Positions 35,187 through 43,552 are shown, counted from the stretch's first letter. The stretch is 64,000 bases of DNA from Tepidanaerobacteraceae bacterium (GCA_024655905.1 JANLFP010000008.1:1-64000), one strand, 5' to 3'. Notes: generated by a model not told the origin, from the letters alone. Made by a program: numbers and translations.

Positions 35187-35801
35187 TCACCTGTAAATTC
35201 CATGTTTTTTTATATACTTTTCTATGCTTTCAGGGAGAAGATATTTTATGGAAAGCCCTTCGCGCACTCTTCTTCTTATCTCCGTAGAAGATATATCCAT
35301 TCCGGTGACCTCCATGGGATAAACTTCGCTATTGTATAATCGCTTTATTTCCTGAAGCTTTTGTTTCAATTTGTCCATCGGATATCCAGGTCTTGTAGCG
35401 GCGATAAAAGTGCACATGCTTAGAACTTCCCGCACATCTTTCCAAGTCAGAATGTCCAGTATTGCATCGGCTCCACTTATAAAAAAAAGAGCCGTATCAT
35501 TCCCATATTCTCTTGCAAAATATCGTAAAGTATCTACGGTATAGGTATAGCCTTTTCTATCGATTTCAACCCTAGATACTTTAAAAAAGGGATTGTCGTT
35601 TATAGCCAGAGCGGTCATCAAATATCTATGCTCCGCAGAAGTGACGGCATAATCTTTTTTGTGAGGCGGATTACCCGTTGGAGTGAAAATAACTTCATCG
35701 AGATTGAAGTTTATCCTGGCGGCTTCGGCTGTAACAAGGTGGCCATAATGAATAGGGTCAAAAGTACCCCCCATTATTCCTACCCTATTCTTTTTAGTCA
35801 A
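35187..35801 (-). CDS. nadD: Nicotinate-mononucleotide adenylyltransferase
   Basis: A 204-residue enzyme that makes deamido-NAD from nicotinate mononucleotide and ATP. GIMGGTFDPIHYGHL (the GxFxPxHxGH motif, residues 8-22) and DISSTEIRRRV (ISSTxIR motif) are clear. It sits between obg and yqeK, the usual clostridial order. Length is normal. Confidence 0.95.
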   Translation of the reverse strand: MTKKNRVGIMGGTFDPIHYGHLVTAEAARINFNLDEVIFTPTGNPPHKKDYAVTSAEHRYLMTALAINDNPFFKVSRVEIDRKGYTYTVDTLRYFAREYGNDTALFFISGADAILDILTWKDVREVLSMCTFIAATRPGYPMDKLKQKLQEIKRLYNSEVYPMEVTGMDISSTEIRRRVREGLSIKYLLPESIEKYIKKHGIYR

Positions 35802-35861
35802 ATTTAATCCTCCCCCAATAATTCTTTAAAAATTATATCATTTGAATGCGTATTTTTCAAT

Positions 35862-37139
35862 TCACTCCAAATAATAAAATTCAGCACTACCTATTTTTAC
35901 GCAATCCCCCGGCTTTATGCCTTCTTTTTTAAGAGCTTCATCCAGACCTATTTGTTTGAAAACTCTCTGAAGTCTTCTAACAGCGGATTCATTCTCCAGG
36001 TCTGTCATAGCCACAAGTTTTTCCACTGTGTTTCCGGAAACGGTAAAAACCTGGCCCCCTTTGTTTATCTTAAAAGGTTCGCCTGCTTGAATGGTATATT
36101 GCTTTATTTCTGCAGTCTCTGCTTTGTCAGGAATCTCATCCAATTTTTGCCGAACTTTCAATATAAGTTCTTTCACTCCCTGCCCCGTAGCGCTTGAAAT
36201 CGGCATCACTTCATAACCTTCTTTTTTCAATGCCGCTTCTATCCTTGCATAATTTTCGCGGGCTTCAGGCAAGTCCATCTTATTGGCTGCAACCAATTGG
36301 GGCTTTTGGGATAGCCTTATACTGTATTGATTAAGTTCGCGGTTTATTATATAAAACCCTTCAATGGGATCATTTTCCAAACCGGCCGCGTCTATCACAT
36401 GCACCAGCAGTCTGGTGCGTTCCACGTGCCTTAAAAACTCATGACCCAATCCCATGCCCTCATGCGCGCCTTCAATAAGTCCCGGTATATCCGCTACCAC
36501 AAAGCTCCTGCCTTCTCCCGTACCGGGATCCACTACGCCAAGATTTGGAGATAGTGTTGTAAAGGGATAATCCGCTATTTTGGGCCGTGCTGAAGTAATT
36601 CTAGATAAAAGAGTGGATTTTCCCGCGTTGGGAAAGCCAATTAAACCCACATCCGCAATAAGCTTTAATTCCAATACAATCCATCTTTCTTCTCCAGGTT
36701 CTCCCTTTTCCGCAAAGTCCGGCGCTTTATGAATCGATGAGGCAAATCTGGCGTTGCCGCGACCTCCGCGACCTCCCCTGGCGGCAATGAATGTTTGACC
36801 CTGTTCAACCAGATCAGCCAGCACCTCTCCAGTCTCTGAATCCTTGACTACCGTACCAGGTGGAACCCGAATAATTAAATCCTCGGCGCTTCTGCCTATT
36901 TTATTGGAGCCCTGGCCGTGGCTTCCCCTTTCAGCCTTATAGTGAACTTTGTATCTAAAATCCATCAGTGTCGAAAGGCCCGGATCCACTTTAAGTATTA
37001 CATCGCCTCCTTTTCCGCCATCGCCGCCGCTCGGGCCTCCCCTGGGCACATATTTTTCCCGCCTAAATGCCACCACGCCATTGCCTCCGTCTCCGCCTTT
37101 TACATAAATTTTCGCCCTGTCTATGAACAATTGAATCAC
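35862..37139 (-). CDS. obgE: Obg-family GTPase
   Basis: A 425-residue GTPase needed for 50S maturation and stress control. The glycine-rich Obg fold fills residues 1-158, the G domain has GFPNAGKSTL (P-loop, about 165) and NKMDLPE (G4, about 283), and the last 75 residues form the OCT domain. In Bacillus obg follows spo0B and links growth to sporulation; the same neighbour is present here upstream. Confidence 0.96.
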   Translation of the reverse strand: MIQLFIDRAKIYVKGGDGGNGVVAFRREKYVPRGGPSGGDGGKGGDVILKVDPGLSTLMDFRYKVHYKAERGSHGQGSNKIGRSAEDLIIRVPPGTVVKDSETGEVLADLVEQGQTFIAARGGRGGRGNARFASSIHKAPDFAEKGEPGEERWIVLELKLIADVGLIGFPNAGKSTLLSRITSARPKIADYPFTTLSPNLGVVDPGTGEGRSFVVADIPGLIEGAHEGMGLGHEFLRHVERTRLLVHVIDAAGLENDPIEGFYIINRELNQYSIRLSQKPQLVAANKMDLPEARENYARIEAALKKEGYEVMPISSATGQGVKELILKVRQKLDEIPDKAETAEIKQYTIQAGEPFKINKGGQVFTVSGNTVEKLVAMTDLENESAVRRLQRVFKQIGLDEALKKEGIKPGDCVKIGSAEFYYLE

Positions 37140-37295
37140 CCTTTTCTAATCATAAATACATATTTTTCCTTATAAAGGATACCCTTTTTTTGAATTTATA
37201 TCAATGATTCAGCGCAATAACTCCACCGGCGGAGAAACCGGCTCCTCCGTTCAGTCCGCCGCAGCCGATGCAGATGACTTTTGCCCGGACCCAAT

Positions 37296-37886
37296 TTATG
37301 CAGTAAAAGAATTTTCATTGAACAGGCAAAATTCCGCTCTGGTTTTATTCAAAACTATTCTCACTTTTTTAGGCCCATTGCTTTCATTTAATCTGGATAT
37401 AATCGCATTTGCCTTTTTTATCAAATCCGCAGAAGAAATCCTGTTAATATTTACATTTTCAACCGCTTCTATCGTGACATCGATTTCAAACTTTCGGAAA
37501 AGGTTGACCGCCTCCAGCAGATTGCAAACCAGCGCCTGATTTTCCAGGTGACATATGCGTTCGTACACAGAATCAATTGTTTTAATATTGTTTATGTAAC
37601 TTATTGCTCGATCATATTTCTTCAATTGTATCATGCCATAAATAATCTGCAGGTGATTGTGAAAATCGTGCCTCTGCGCTCGATACGCCGCAAGCAGCTT
37701 GTACCATCTCGCATCAGGGTTCCTGCAAATCTCATAATATGCAATCAGACCTTCAGCAATTAAAAGCAAAACGCTCAGTCCCAAAACAATCTTGATAGTT
37801 TGTTCCAAGTAAAGTATTTTGGCAAGCATAGTAATAATAATAATCTGGATGCACATAATTGCAGCAATTAGCTTAAACTTTTGCAA
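37296..37886 (-). CDS. Spo0B-like sporulation phosphotransferase homologue, degenerate kinase domain
   Basis: A 196-residue protein. Two membrane helices fill residues 5-50; then a Spo0B_a-type helical hairpin holds the histidine in RHDFHNHLQIIYG (about residue 75). The rest resembles the start of a HATPase domain but its N-box is not recognisable and the protein ends early, like Spo0B. Position before obg and after rpmA is that of spo0B in Bacillus. It may relay phosphate in a sporulation phosphorelay, or be a truncated sensor kinase. The frame after its stop reads a glycine-rich peptide without a start codon. Confidence 0.75.
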   Translation of the reverse strand: MQKFKLIAAIMCIQIIIITMLAKILYLEQTIKIVLGLSVLLLIAEGLIAYYEICRNPDARWYKLLAAYRAQRHDFHNHLQIIYGMIQLKKYDRAISYINNIKTIDSVYERICHLENQALVCNLLEAVNLFRKFEIDVTIEAVENVNINRISSADLIKKANAIISRLNESNGPKKVRIVLNKTRAEFCLFNENSFTA

Positions 37887-37967
37887 AAGATCAACCCTTT
37901 CATTAGAAATGTGTCATTAATGTGTTTATTCTATTTTTTTTTGCAATTTCCTTCTTTGATTTTTCAA

Positions 37968-37993
37968 TAAAAAAGCTCCTCATTCAAGGAGCT
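37968..37993 (-). terminator. Terminator after rpmA
   Basis: AGCTCCT and AGGAGCT form the stem around six bases, followed on the minus strand by TTTTTT. The hairpin begins in the rpmA stop codon. Confidence 0.8.
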
Positions 37994-38265
37994 CACATCT
38001 GCGCATATACACTGACCTGTTTTTTGTCTTTGCCATTTTTCTCAAATTTAACATAGCCATCGACTTTTGCGAAAAGAGTGTGGTCGACGCCTATTCCGAC
38101 ATTTTTCCCGGGATATATTCTGGTGCCTCTCTGCCGGACCAGAATGCTTCCCGCATTTACAAACTGCCCGTCAAACCTCTTGACCCCCAGGCGTTTGGAT
38201 TCACTATCGCGGCCATTTCTGGTACTTCCCATTCCCTTTTTGTGAGCAAAGAGCTGTAAATTCAT
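37993..38265 (-). CDS. rpmA: Ribosomal protein L27 with cleavable N-terminal extension
   Basis: A 90-residue L27. The start, [11 protein letters not shown], carries the firmicute extension; cleavage after MNLQLF exposes the mature AHKKG end that reaches the peptidyl-transferase centre. The protease Prp, which does this, is encoded directly upstream. The rest ([30 protein letters not shown]) is typical L27. Confidence 0.97.
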   Translation of the reverse strand: MNLQLFAHKKGMGSTRNGRDSESKRLGVKRFDGQFVNAGSILVRQRGTRIYPGKNVGIGVDHTLFAKVDGYVKFEKNGKDKKQVSVYAQM

Positions 38266-38604
38266 CTATAGCACCTCCTTTGCAATCTTCACCTGAACAT
38301 ATTGCGGATATGATTTTGAAATGTCCTGGAGCCCCAGCAATATTGTTTCAACGATTATGTCTGCCTTTTCCCTTTCGCATGCGGAAACGCCTTTGGGGAT
38401 TTCCAACAATACATAACCCTCTTTTTTTATGACATGCGGTTTGAACTTTGCAATATTTTCTAACCCAATAATACATGTTTCAATCAAAGCCGATACGCCG
38501 GCACAAACTATATCCCTTCCATAATCTGCAAATTCCGCATGCCCAAAAACCTTAAGCCGCACGAACTTTTCGTCCGAATCTTTTACTGCGGTTACTGCTA
38601 TCAT
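38266..38604 (-). CDS. prp: Ribosomal-processing cysteine protease Prp
   Basis: A 112-residue cysteine protease that removes the N-terminal extension of L27. The catalytic pair is in GHAEFADYGRDIVCAGVSAL: His22 and Cys34. It stands between rplU and rpmA, its usual place in Firmicutes, six bases after rplU and directly before rpmA. Confidence 0.95.
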   Translation of the reverse strand: MIAVTAVKDSDEKFVRLKVFGHAEFADYGRDIVCAGVSALIETCIIGLENIAKFKPHVIKKEGYVLLEIPKGVSACEREKADIIVETILLGLQDISKSYPQYVQVKIAKEVL

Positions 38605-38610
38605 AATATT

Positions 38611-38922
38611 TTAAAATTCTATTTTTTCGATTTTAACCTCGGTGAAAGGCTGACGATGGCCCCGTTTTCTGCGGTAATTCTTTTTCGGCTTGTATTTGAA
38701 TACGATAATCTTTTCTCCTTTACCATGCCTCAAAACCGTGGCTTTAACCTTCACATTTTCAAGGCAAGGTTTGCCCACCGAAAGCTGATCTTCTTTTGAT
38801 AGCGCCAGCACCCTATCAAATTCAACGGTTTCGCCTTCTGCCGCGGCAAGCTTTTCCACTTGCAGCACATCGCCTTCGGATATACGATATTGTTTCCCGC
38901 CGGTTTCTATAATTGCATACAT
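38611..38922 (-). CDS. rplU: Ribosomal protein L21
   Basis: A 103-residue L21 starting [12 protein letters not shown]. The reading frame stays open upstream to a TTG at 39072, but that lies in the -35 box of the promoter. The ATG at 38922 is preceded by AAGGAGGGTG at about ten bases. [15 protein letters not shown] near the end is the family signature. Confidence 0.97.
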   Translation of the reverse strand: MYAIIETGGKQYRISEGDVLQVEKLAAAEGETVEFDRVLALSKEDQLSVGKPCLENVKVKATVLRHGKGEKIIVFKYKPKKNYRRKRGHRQPFTEVKIEKIEF

Positions 38923-39037
38923 AAATAAAAACACCCTCCTTAATATCTCGCCGAATCCTAAGGTCGGAGCAAGCAAAAACAAAAACCTGCCCTGTCTTAA
39001 ACCCGATCCGTGCGGCAGGCGGCAAGCTAATGCCACC
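38923..39037 (-). ncRNA. L21 leader RNA of the rplU operon
   Basis: The 115-base leader of the rplU-prp-rpmA message has a GC-rich start with GGTGGC and GCCGCC elements, as in the Firmicute L21 leader family, which is thought to bind L21 and control the operon. The match is by position and general content, not by a covariance search. Confidence 0.6.
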
Positions 39038-39043
39038 CATGCT

Positions 39044-39072
39044 ATTTTAGCACAAGAGGGTCTTTGTGTCAA
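39044..39072 (-). promoter_or_regulatory. Sigma-A promoter of rplU-prp-rpmA
   Basis: TTGACA (39072-39067) and TAAAAT (39049-39044) have a 17-base spacer. The start would lie near 39037. Confidence 0.8.
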
Positions 39073-39189
39073 TGATGGTCTAAAATACTTAAAATACTTA
39101 AATCACATTAAAAGAAGTCTTTAAAAACGATTGCTGCAAATTCCTGCCCGTTTGGCCAACCAATCTCAAGTTCACGCTGCATAATTTGG

Positions 39190-39651
39190 CTATCTTTTTG
39201 AAGTAGCCTTGGGAAAGTGCCACACCAGAGCCTTTAAAGGTTCTTTTGATTCCCTGAGATTTTCCATAGTTTCTTTTAAAGATTCCCTAACCTTGATTTC
39301 TTTGACGGCTTCTCTAAAGTCTATTACCTTTTCGCTGGCAGAATCATCGCGGTGGTTATCATCTTCACCGATTTTGAAGGTTTCATCAAAAAATTTCTCC
39401 GCATTCTGCATTATCTCTTCATCTGCGGTACTTTCCCTCATCGTCGGCAACTCCTCAGTTCTCAATGGTTGCGATATCATTTTATCTTGAATTACATCCC
39501 GACCGCCAGCCTTATTTATTTTTGGATGATTCCCAATATTTTTCTCCAAAAAAATCGAAAGCCCTAAAACGTTGGTCAATAAAAGCATATATACAAGAGA
39601 TGATTTGCCCACATTTCCCGAACCGGTTATAACATCCTGAAAACTTGCCAT
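39190..39651 (-). CDS. Hypothetical protein with Walker-A-like N terminus and one hydrophobic segment
   Basis: A 153-residue protein not recognised. Near the start GSGNVGKSS fits a Walker A loop (GxxxxGKS), but it is followed at once by a hydrophobic stretch (LVYMLLLTNVLGLSIFL), not the usual beta-alpha fold, so nucleotide binding is doubtful. The rest is charged and helical with Lys/Glu repeats. AGGGGGGG stands seven bases before the ATG. It opens the sporulation islet. The 270 bases upstream to ypeB hold no gene; CCGCC/GGCGG arms there could pair. Confidence 0.6.
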   Translation of the reverse strand: MASFQDVITGSGNVGKSSLVYMLLLTNVLGLSIFLEKNIGNHPKINKAGGRDVIQDKMISQPLRTEELPTMRESTADEEIMQNAEKFFDETFKIGEDDNHRDDSASEKVIDFREAVKEIKVRESLKETMENLRESKEPLKALVWHFPKATSKR

Positions 39652-39921
39652 TGAAAACCCCCCCTATATAATTTTGCCGCCTGGCGGGTTGCGGCTGCAG
39701 TGAAATTTGCCGTTCCCCGCCGCCTAAAAAAAATCCATCCTGATTATATATATGCTTGAAATATTCTTTATGACACTCATTCCGCTAAAAAGAGCAATAT
39801 CAATACCAAAAATATGATGAATGTATCATGCAAAGCATCTTCAGATAGAATCAAAGAAGACCCCTCCTTACTCTGCTTTTCTATTTATAACATATTCACC
39901 CTTAAATATTTAGTTGCATAT

Positions 39922-41304
39922 TTACATAGTCATAGTTCCTTTTTCGGTTTCTACGATCTTCAGTATCTGTTCTTCCAATCCGTTTTCAGCATTTATATAA
40001 ACTAAATACCTTTCATCTTTCAAATTGCCGTCTACTTCATAACACAGCTTTTCTTTCATTGCAGAATCGGGAATTAATGCGAGCCTTATTCTATTTATTT
40101 TCAAATTTTTATTTATTTTATTCACCACTTCGCTTTTGGAAATTTTTATATGAGGAAGACTTCTCGTCCTATGAAACGTCAGGTAGCCGGCACCGTCAAA
40201 CCCAACTATCTGACCGTTGTCCAGCGCCACTTCGACCTTGATAAAATCAGGATAAAGCAGTATGTCATTCAAAATTGGAACAAAAGTTATGGTGATTGTG
40301 CCGTCCTGGGTCAGCGACCCGGTAGCTTCCATTCCGGCAAATCCCCTTGAACTCAAGAATGCTCTTGCCCGGTCAACCGATGCTTTCAAATCAATTTTTT
40401 GCGGTCCAATTGCTCTTGTATTTAAATACCATATGACATTACCGCCCTTTTCACTGACATCCATCATTACTTCAGGAGCACTTGCACCTTTCCTGGTTAA
40501 TTCCACACTATAAGCCGGTATGTTTCCCCTGGCCCTTCCTGCAATGCCTGTATCATATCGATATTTATCCGGGTTGTCAACAAAATCGGCTGCAATTTCT
40601 TTCGCCTTGGATTCTGTTATTGCCGAACCGGTAACACCCATTGGTTTTACATTTTCCACATGGTCTGAAAATGGCCCATCATATGTTATCGTAGGCGCCT
40701 CTTCTTTTAATTTCTGGTCAATTACGGCAAATTTATCAGCCATAGCCTGAGGAAGTTTACTCATTTTGCCCGCCGCATAAGCTCTGTTTTCCCATTTTAT
40801 TCTACCCGCAGCCACATCATTTTGGAGTTCCCGGAGTTTTCGGCTTAAATCCTGAGAATATTTTTTAAAATTCTCCATTTTTTTCCATTCATCTGTTGTG
40901 ACCTCTTCGCCATTCACTATCTTTTTAGAAAGACTGTATGAAAAGTCTCCCAACTGAGCGAAGAATTTTTGGCTGTTGGTCATGTCCCTCTGGCCAAGCG
41001 GAAGTTGAGAAAGGCTTGTCCTGGCCCCTTCCGCCTGATGCCATATGGTCGTGAAGGTCATTATTCGCTGGGCGTCGGAAGAAGTCACAAGGCTTTTTGA
41101 AATAAGCAGATTCAAATTGTTAACCTGATCTATTAATTCAAAAAAGCCCCTTTGATATGAAGCTTCAAGGGCGTTTTCCGCTGAATACGCCCTTTTTGAA
41201 ATCGACCAGAAACCGAATATTATCCCCCCTGCCAGCAAAATGCCGATTATCCAGAAATATGCTCTTTTCAAATCAACCCCTCCAAATCTATTTTCCAAAT
41301 ACAT
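39922..41304 (-). CDS. ypeB: Germination protein YpeB
   Basis: A 460-residue spore protein needed to hold and stabilise the cortex hydrolase SleB. After an N-terminal membrane helix (about 14-32) comes the helical YpeB domain (to about 200), then three PepSY-like repeats (about 215-450), for example SKAEVVNKINK-type and YLVYINAENG. The sleB gene lies directly upstream with a 17-base overlap, the standard sleB-ypeB arrangement. Confidence 0.92.
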   Translation of the reverse strand: MYLENRFGGVDLKRAYFWIIGILLAGGIIFGFWSISKRAYSAENALEASYQRGFFELIDQVNNLNLLISKSLVTSSDAQRIMTFTTIWHQAEGARTSLSQLPLGQRDMTNSQKFFAQLGDFSYSLSKKIVNGEEVTTDEWKKMENFKKYSQDLSRKLRELQNDVAAGRIKWENRAYAAGKMSKLPQAMADKFAVIDQKLKEEAPTITYDGPFSDHVENVKPMGVTGSAITESKAKEIAADFVDNPDKYRYDTGIAGRARGNIPAYSVELTRKGASAPEVMMDVSEKGGNVIWYLNTRAIGPQKIDLKASVDRARAFLSSRGFAGMEATGSLTQDGTITITFVPILNDILLYPDFIKVEVALDNGQIVGFDGAGYLTFHRTRSLPHIKISKSEVVNKINKNLKINRIRLALIPDSAMKEKLCYEVDGNLKDERYLVYINAENGLEEQILKIVETEKGTMTM

Positions 41305-41788
41305 GTCTGCCTATCTGGGTCATTACGCGTCTAGTCCATACCCATGGGCTCACCCATTTGTATGGGTTCCAGAAATAAAGGCTTCCATAAGTGGGATCCC
41401 ACCCATTAAGCGCTTCCCGCGCTGCATTGAAATTACTTCGGCTTGGATATGAAGCCCATATCTGCCCGTTGCTAACAGATTCAAAAGCTCCCGGTTGGAA
41501 TATTACCCCGGCCACTGTCGGAGGAAATTTTGGATGCTTTGCCCGGTTTAAAATTACCGCAGCTACTCCGACCTGCCCCGGAAAGGGTTCACCTCTAGCC
41601 TCGCCTGACACCAACCGTGCGAGAAGCATGTAGTCGCCGTTCCATGAAGAAACGGCATAATCTTCCGTTCTTGCTTGCAAAGTGCGTCTAGCAATATTTC
41701 TGCTGCAAAATAAAAATATACTCAACGGAATCAAAACAACCAATAAGATTGATATTGACCTGCGAGCTCTCATTAATAAAAACACCAC
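41288..41788 (-). CDS. sleB: Spore cortex-lytic enzyme SleB, short form
   Basis: A 166-residue protein with an N-terminal signal or anchor (about 8-30) and a Hydrolase_2 domain (about 50-166). GEARGEPFPGQVGVAAVILNR in pieces, and NPYKWVSPW near the end, are family marks; the first Glu of GEARGE is the expected catalytic residue. Bacillus SleB also has a peptidoglycan-binding domain at its N terminus, which is missing here. The ATG has AAGGTGG upstream. Confidence 0.9.
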   Translation of the reverse strand: MVFLLMRARRSISILLVVLIPLSIFLFCSRNIARRTLQARTEDYAVSSWNGDYMLLARLVSGEARGEPFPGQVGVAAVILNRAKHPKFPPTVAGVIFQPGAFESVSNGQIWASYPSRSNFNAAREALNGWDPTYGSLYFWNPYKWVSPWVWTRRVMTQIGRHVFGK

Positions 41789-41837
41789 CTTGCTTTTTTT
41801 TTTTTAGTTTATGACTTTTTTAAATCATTATTCCGGC

Positions 41838-41866
41838 ACCTTTTAACGCCTTTCATTCATATAATA
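41838..41866 (+). promoter_or_regulatory. Sigma-K-like promoter before the first tiny membrane protein
   Basis: AC at 41838-41839, 18 bases, then CATATAATA (41858-41866). The sigma-K consensus is AC-N17-CATANNNTA, so only the spacer is one base long. The start would lie about 25 bases before the TTG of the gene. Confidence 0.45.
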
Positions 41867-41897
41867 TTTTAGAAAAGCACTTTAAGGAGGGGATCCT

Positions 41898-42044
41898 TTG
41901 ATTAAAGAAAATAATAAAAAAGCCCCCCCAACCAGCCCTAACCCTTACACACTTTTTCTTATTCTGATACTTTTAATTAATTCGACAGGAAGCACATGTA
42001 TTTTTAAAAAAAATAAAAAAAATACTTCGGGACCGGGAGGGTAG
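41898..42044 (+). CDS. Tiny membrane protein 1 of the LFLILILL set
   Basis: A 48-residue protein starting at a TTG with AAGGAGG upstream. Residues 1-17 are polar and Pro-rich, residues 18-27 read YTLFLILILL, and a basic, Gly-ended tail follows. The hydrophobic core repeats in three other small genes here (42377, 43469, 43597). Such tiny single-helix proteins recall the small spore-membrane proteins of Bacillus (YjcZ/SspO-size proteins), but no family can be named. Four bases separate it from the next gene. Confidence 0.65.
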   Translation: MIKENNKKAPPTSPNPYTLFLILILLINSTGSTCIFKKNKKNTSGPGG

Positions 42045-42047
42045 AAA

Positions 42048-42359
42048 ATGAAAATTCAAACGCTGGCAGAAGACGATCTGCAGATTTTAAAGGCCATAAA
42101 ACCTTTCATGAGTTCCAAAGGCCAGGGAATTATTGATGCATTCGTTACTGTAATGAATATTTTCAGACCATCGGAGCCTCAACAAAAAATAAATATTGAT
42201 GCTCTCGTAAATTTTTTAACGATCATGAATGAAACTTATGAAAATAATAAAGCTCATCAAAAGGCAGATATAGACAAAAATGACCAGCAAAACGAGACTA
42301 AGTCTCAAGATGTAGAAAATCTATTGAATGTGCTTGCAGATAAAAAATTACCCAACTGA
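42048..42359 (+). CDS. Hypothetical protein of the sporulation islet
   Basis: A 103-residue protein with ILKAIKPFMSSKGQGIIDAF and INIDALVNFLTIMN helices and a polar C-terminal tail. No domain is recognised. GGGAGG lies seven bases before the ATG. A similar helix-and-tail layout appears in the 121-residue protein at 42872. It is part of a five-gene plus-strand set with the tiny proteins and a YbaB homologue. Confidence 0.6.
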   Translation: MKIQTLAEDDLQILKAIKPFMSSKGQGIIDAFVTVMNIFRPSEPQQKINIDALVNFLTIMNETYENNKAHQKADIDKNDQQNETKSQDVENLLNVLADKKLPN

Positions 42360-42376
42360 TGCGAGGAGGTGCTGAC

Positions 42377-42499
42377 GTGGACAATAGAGCTGTATTCTCA
42401 CTCTTTTTGATACTTATTTTGCTGTTTTTTTCCGATGGCAAATTAGCAAAAGAAACTGCCGATTCAAAAAAGACCGAACCGTCTGTTACTTCAAAATAA
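42377..42499 (+). CDS. Tiny membrane protein 2 of the LFLILILL set
   Basis: A 40-residue protein starting at GTG, with GAGGAGGTG upstream. Residues 8-18 read SLFLILILLFF and the tail is polar (SDGK, then Lys- and Glu-rich). It lacks any other feature and was found only by reading the gap between neighbouring genes. Confidence 0.65.
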   Translation: MDNRAVFSLFLILILLFFSDGKLAKETADSKKTEPSVTSK

Positions 42500-42577
42500 T
42501 TTTTAGGGCTAACAGCCCTAATTTTTGTTCATTTTTCACATTTCGCAAACATATACATAATTACGGGAGGTGTAAAA

Positions 42578-42871
42578 ATGCTCGGTGATATGGAAAAAAT
42601 GGCTAAAATTTTTCAGGATGAAATAATTCATTTAAAAGAGCAGTTGAAAAATGCTCATTTCACGGAGATATCTTCTGACGGCCTGGTAACTATTACTGCA
42701 AATGGGCTTGAGGAAATTGTAAAAGTCAATATACAACTTAACGATTTGAATCCAGAAATTAAGCACTATATAGAATGTTCGACAGTCGAAGCCACCAATA
42801 AAGTACTCGCTGAAGTAAAAGAGCACTTAAAACAGAAATTCTCAAATACAGGCCTATTTGGAGGGATATAA
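42578..42871 (+). CDS. YbaB/EbfC-like nucleoid-associated protein
   Basis: A 97-residue protein whose MEKMAKIFQDEI, SSDGLVTITANGLEEIVKVNI and LEEIV core match the YbaB/EbfC fold, a small DNA-binding protein that forms dimers. The usual chromosomal ybaB lies next to recR and dnaX, so this copy in a sporulation islet is likely a paralogue. It stops where the TTG of the next gene begins. Confidence 0.75.
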   Translation: MLGDMEKMAKIFQDEIIHLKEQLKNAHFTEISSDGLVTITANGLEEIVKVNIQLNDLNPEIKHYIECSTVEATNKVLAEVKEHLKQKFSNTGLFGGI

Positions 42872-43237
42872 TTGGCTGAAAGCGATAGCAATATAAGGAC
42901 CGATCTTTTGAGCACGATAATGGATGTCATTCATGGAAGGCGAGGTCAGAGCATAAATGAGCTGGTGAGCTTGTTGGCTCTTAGCAATCTGCTGGGTATC
43001 ATAAGCTTTTTGAATTCTCAGGACATTAAACTTGACCTCGGTTCCTCAAAATCCAGCAATGCGGATTTGAAAGAAATGGCCATGAACCTTTTGGGCTCTA
43101 TGGGTGGTGGATCTTCCGATAAAAAAATAAATCCAGCCATGCTTCTAAATCTCTTAAAGACCATGTCTTCTGGCGAAGGAGCATCCTCAGAGTCAAAGAG
43201 CAGTGAAAAAAGCGAAAACAAGCCTAAAAACAACTAA
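42872..43237 (+). CDS. Hypothetical low-complexity-tail protein of the sporulation islet
   Basis: A 121-residue protein starting TTG directly after the YbaB-like stop; GGAGGG is eight bases upstream. The first half is helical with a hydrophobic patch (LVSLLALSNLLGIISFL), the second half has MAMNLLGSMGGG and NPAMLLNLLKTM helices and ends in a Ser/Lys/Glu-rich tail. No domain is recognised. It is the last gene before a strong terminator. Confidence 0.6.
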   Translation: MAESDSNIRTDLLSTIMDVIHGRRGQSINELVSLLALSNLLGIISFLNSQDIKLDLGSSKSSNADLKEMAMNLLGSMGGGSSDKKINPAMLLNLLKTMSSGEGASSESKSSEKSENKPKNN

Positions 43238-43248
43238 TCGAGTAGGTC

Positions 43249-43277
43249 AACGCCGCATAAATTATGCGGCGTTTTTT
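43249..43277 (+). terminator. Terminator after the sporulation islet plus-strand genes
   Basis: AACGCCGCATAA and its complement form the stem, followed by TTTTTT. It lies 12 bases past the stop of the 121-residue protein gene. Confidence 0.9.
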
Positions 43278-43356
43278 CCCTCACAGACTTTTATATAACT
43301 TTTGGTGTAAAAACCACATATGGGTGGGCATTCTGCAGTCGGGGCGGGGCAGCGTT

Positions 43357-43412
43357 TAGAAGTTTCAGCCCATGCCGGGCACGCTAGAAGTTTCAGCCCA
43401 TGCCGGGCACGC
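43357..43412. repeat. 28-bp tandem direct repeat, two copies
   Basis: TAGAAGTTTCAGCCCATGCC followed by GGGCACGC occurs perfectly at 43357-43384 and again at 43385-43412. Each copy carries GCCC and GGGC, so it can also form a small hairpin. It lies in the gap between the two terminators, in no gene. There is no spacer, so this is not a CRISPR. Confidence 0.85.
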
Positions 43413-43417
43413 GGCAC

Positions 43418-43460
43418 GCAAAAAATGAAGCCGGCTTTTAAGCGCGGCTTCATTTTTTGC
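43418..43460 (-). terminator. Terminator after the tiny minus-strand genes
   Basis: GCAAAAAATGAAGCC (43418-43432) and its exact complement (43446-43460) form a 15-base-pair stem; the minus strand then has TTTTTT within the stem. It follows the stop at 43469. Confidence 0.85.
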
Positions 43461-43468
43461 TAAATTTA

Positions 43469-43552
43469 TCAGTCATCAGAGAAGAATAGGAGAATCAGTA
43501 TTAAAAATAAGGCAAATGCCATCCTGCTGTCGAATCCGCCAAATCCTCCCAT
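43469..43552 (-). CDS. Tiny membrane protein 3 of the LFLILILL set
   Basis: A 27-residue protein: a glycine/phenylalanine-rich start (MGGFGGFDSR), then MAFALFLILILLFF and SDD. AAAGGAGGAT is about seven bases before the ATG. Its second half is almost identical to tiny protein 4, 45 bases upstream, so the pair arose by duplication. Such short Gly-rich plus helix proteins resemble YjcZ-type spore proteins. Confidence 0.75.
   Translation of the reverse strand: MGGFGGFDSRMAFALFLILILLFFSDD

Noticed and set aside
38923-39072. N-terminal extension of L21
   Set aside because: It begins in the -35 box; the ATG at 38922 has the ribosome site and the conserved L21 start.
39600-39651. P-loop NTPase from the GSGNVGKSS motif
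   Set aside because: A hydrophobic membrane-like stretch follows at once and no Walker B or other motif is present.
43357-43412. CRISPR array
   Set aside because: Only two copies, directly adjacent, with no spacer.
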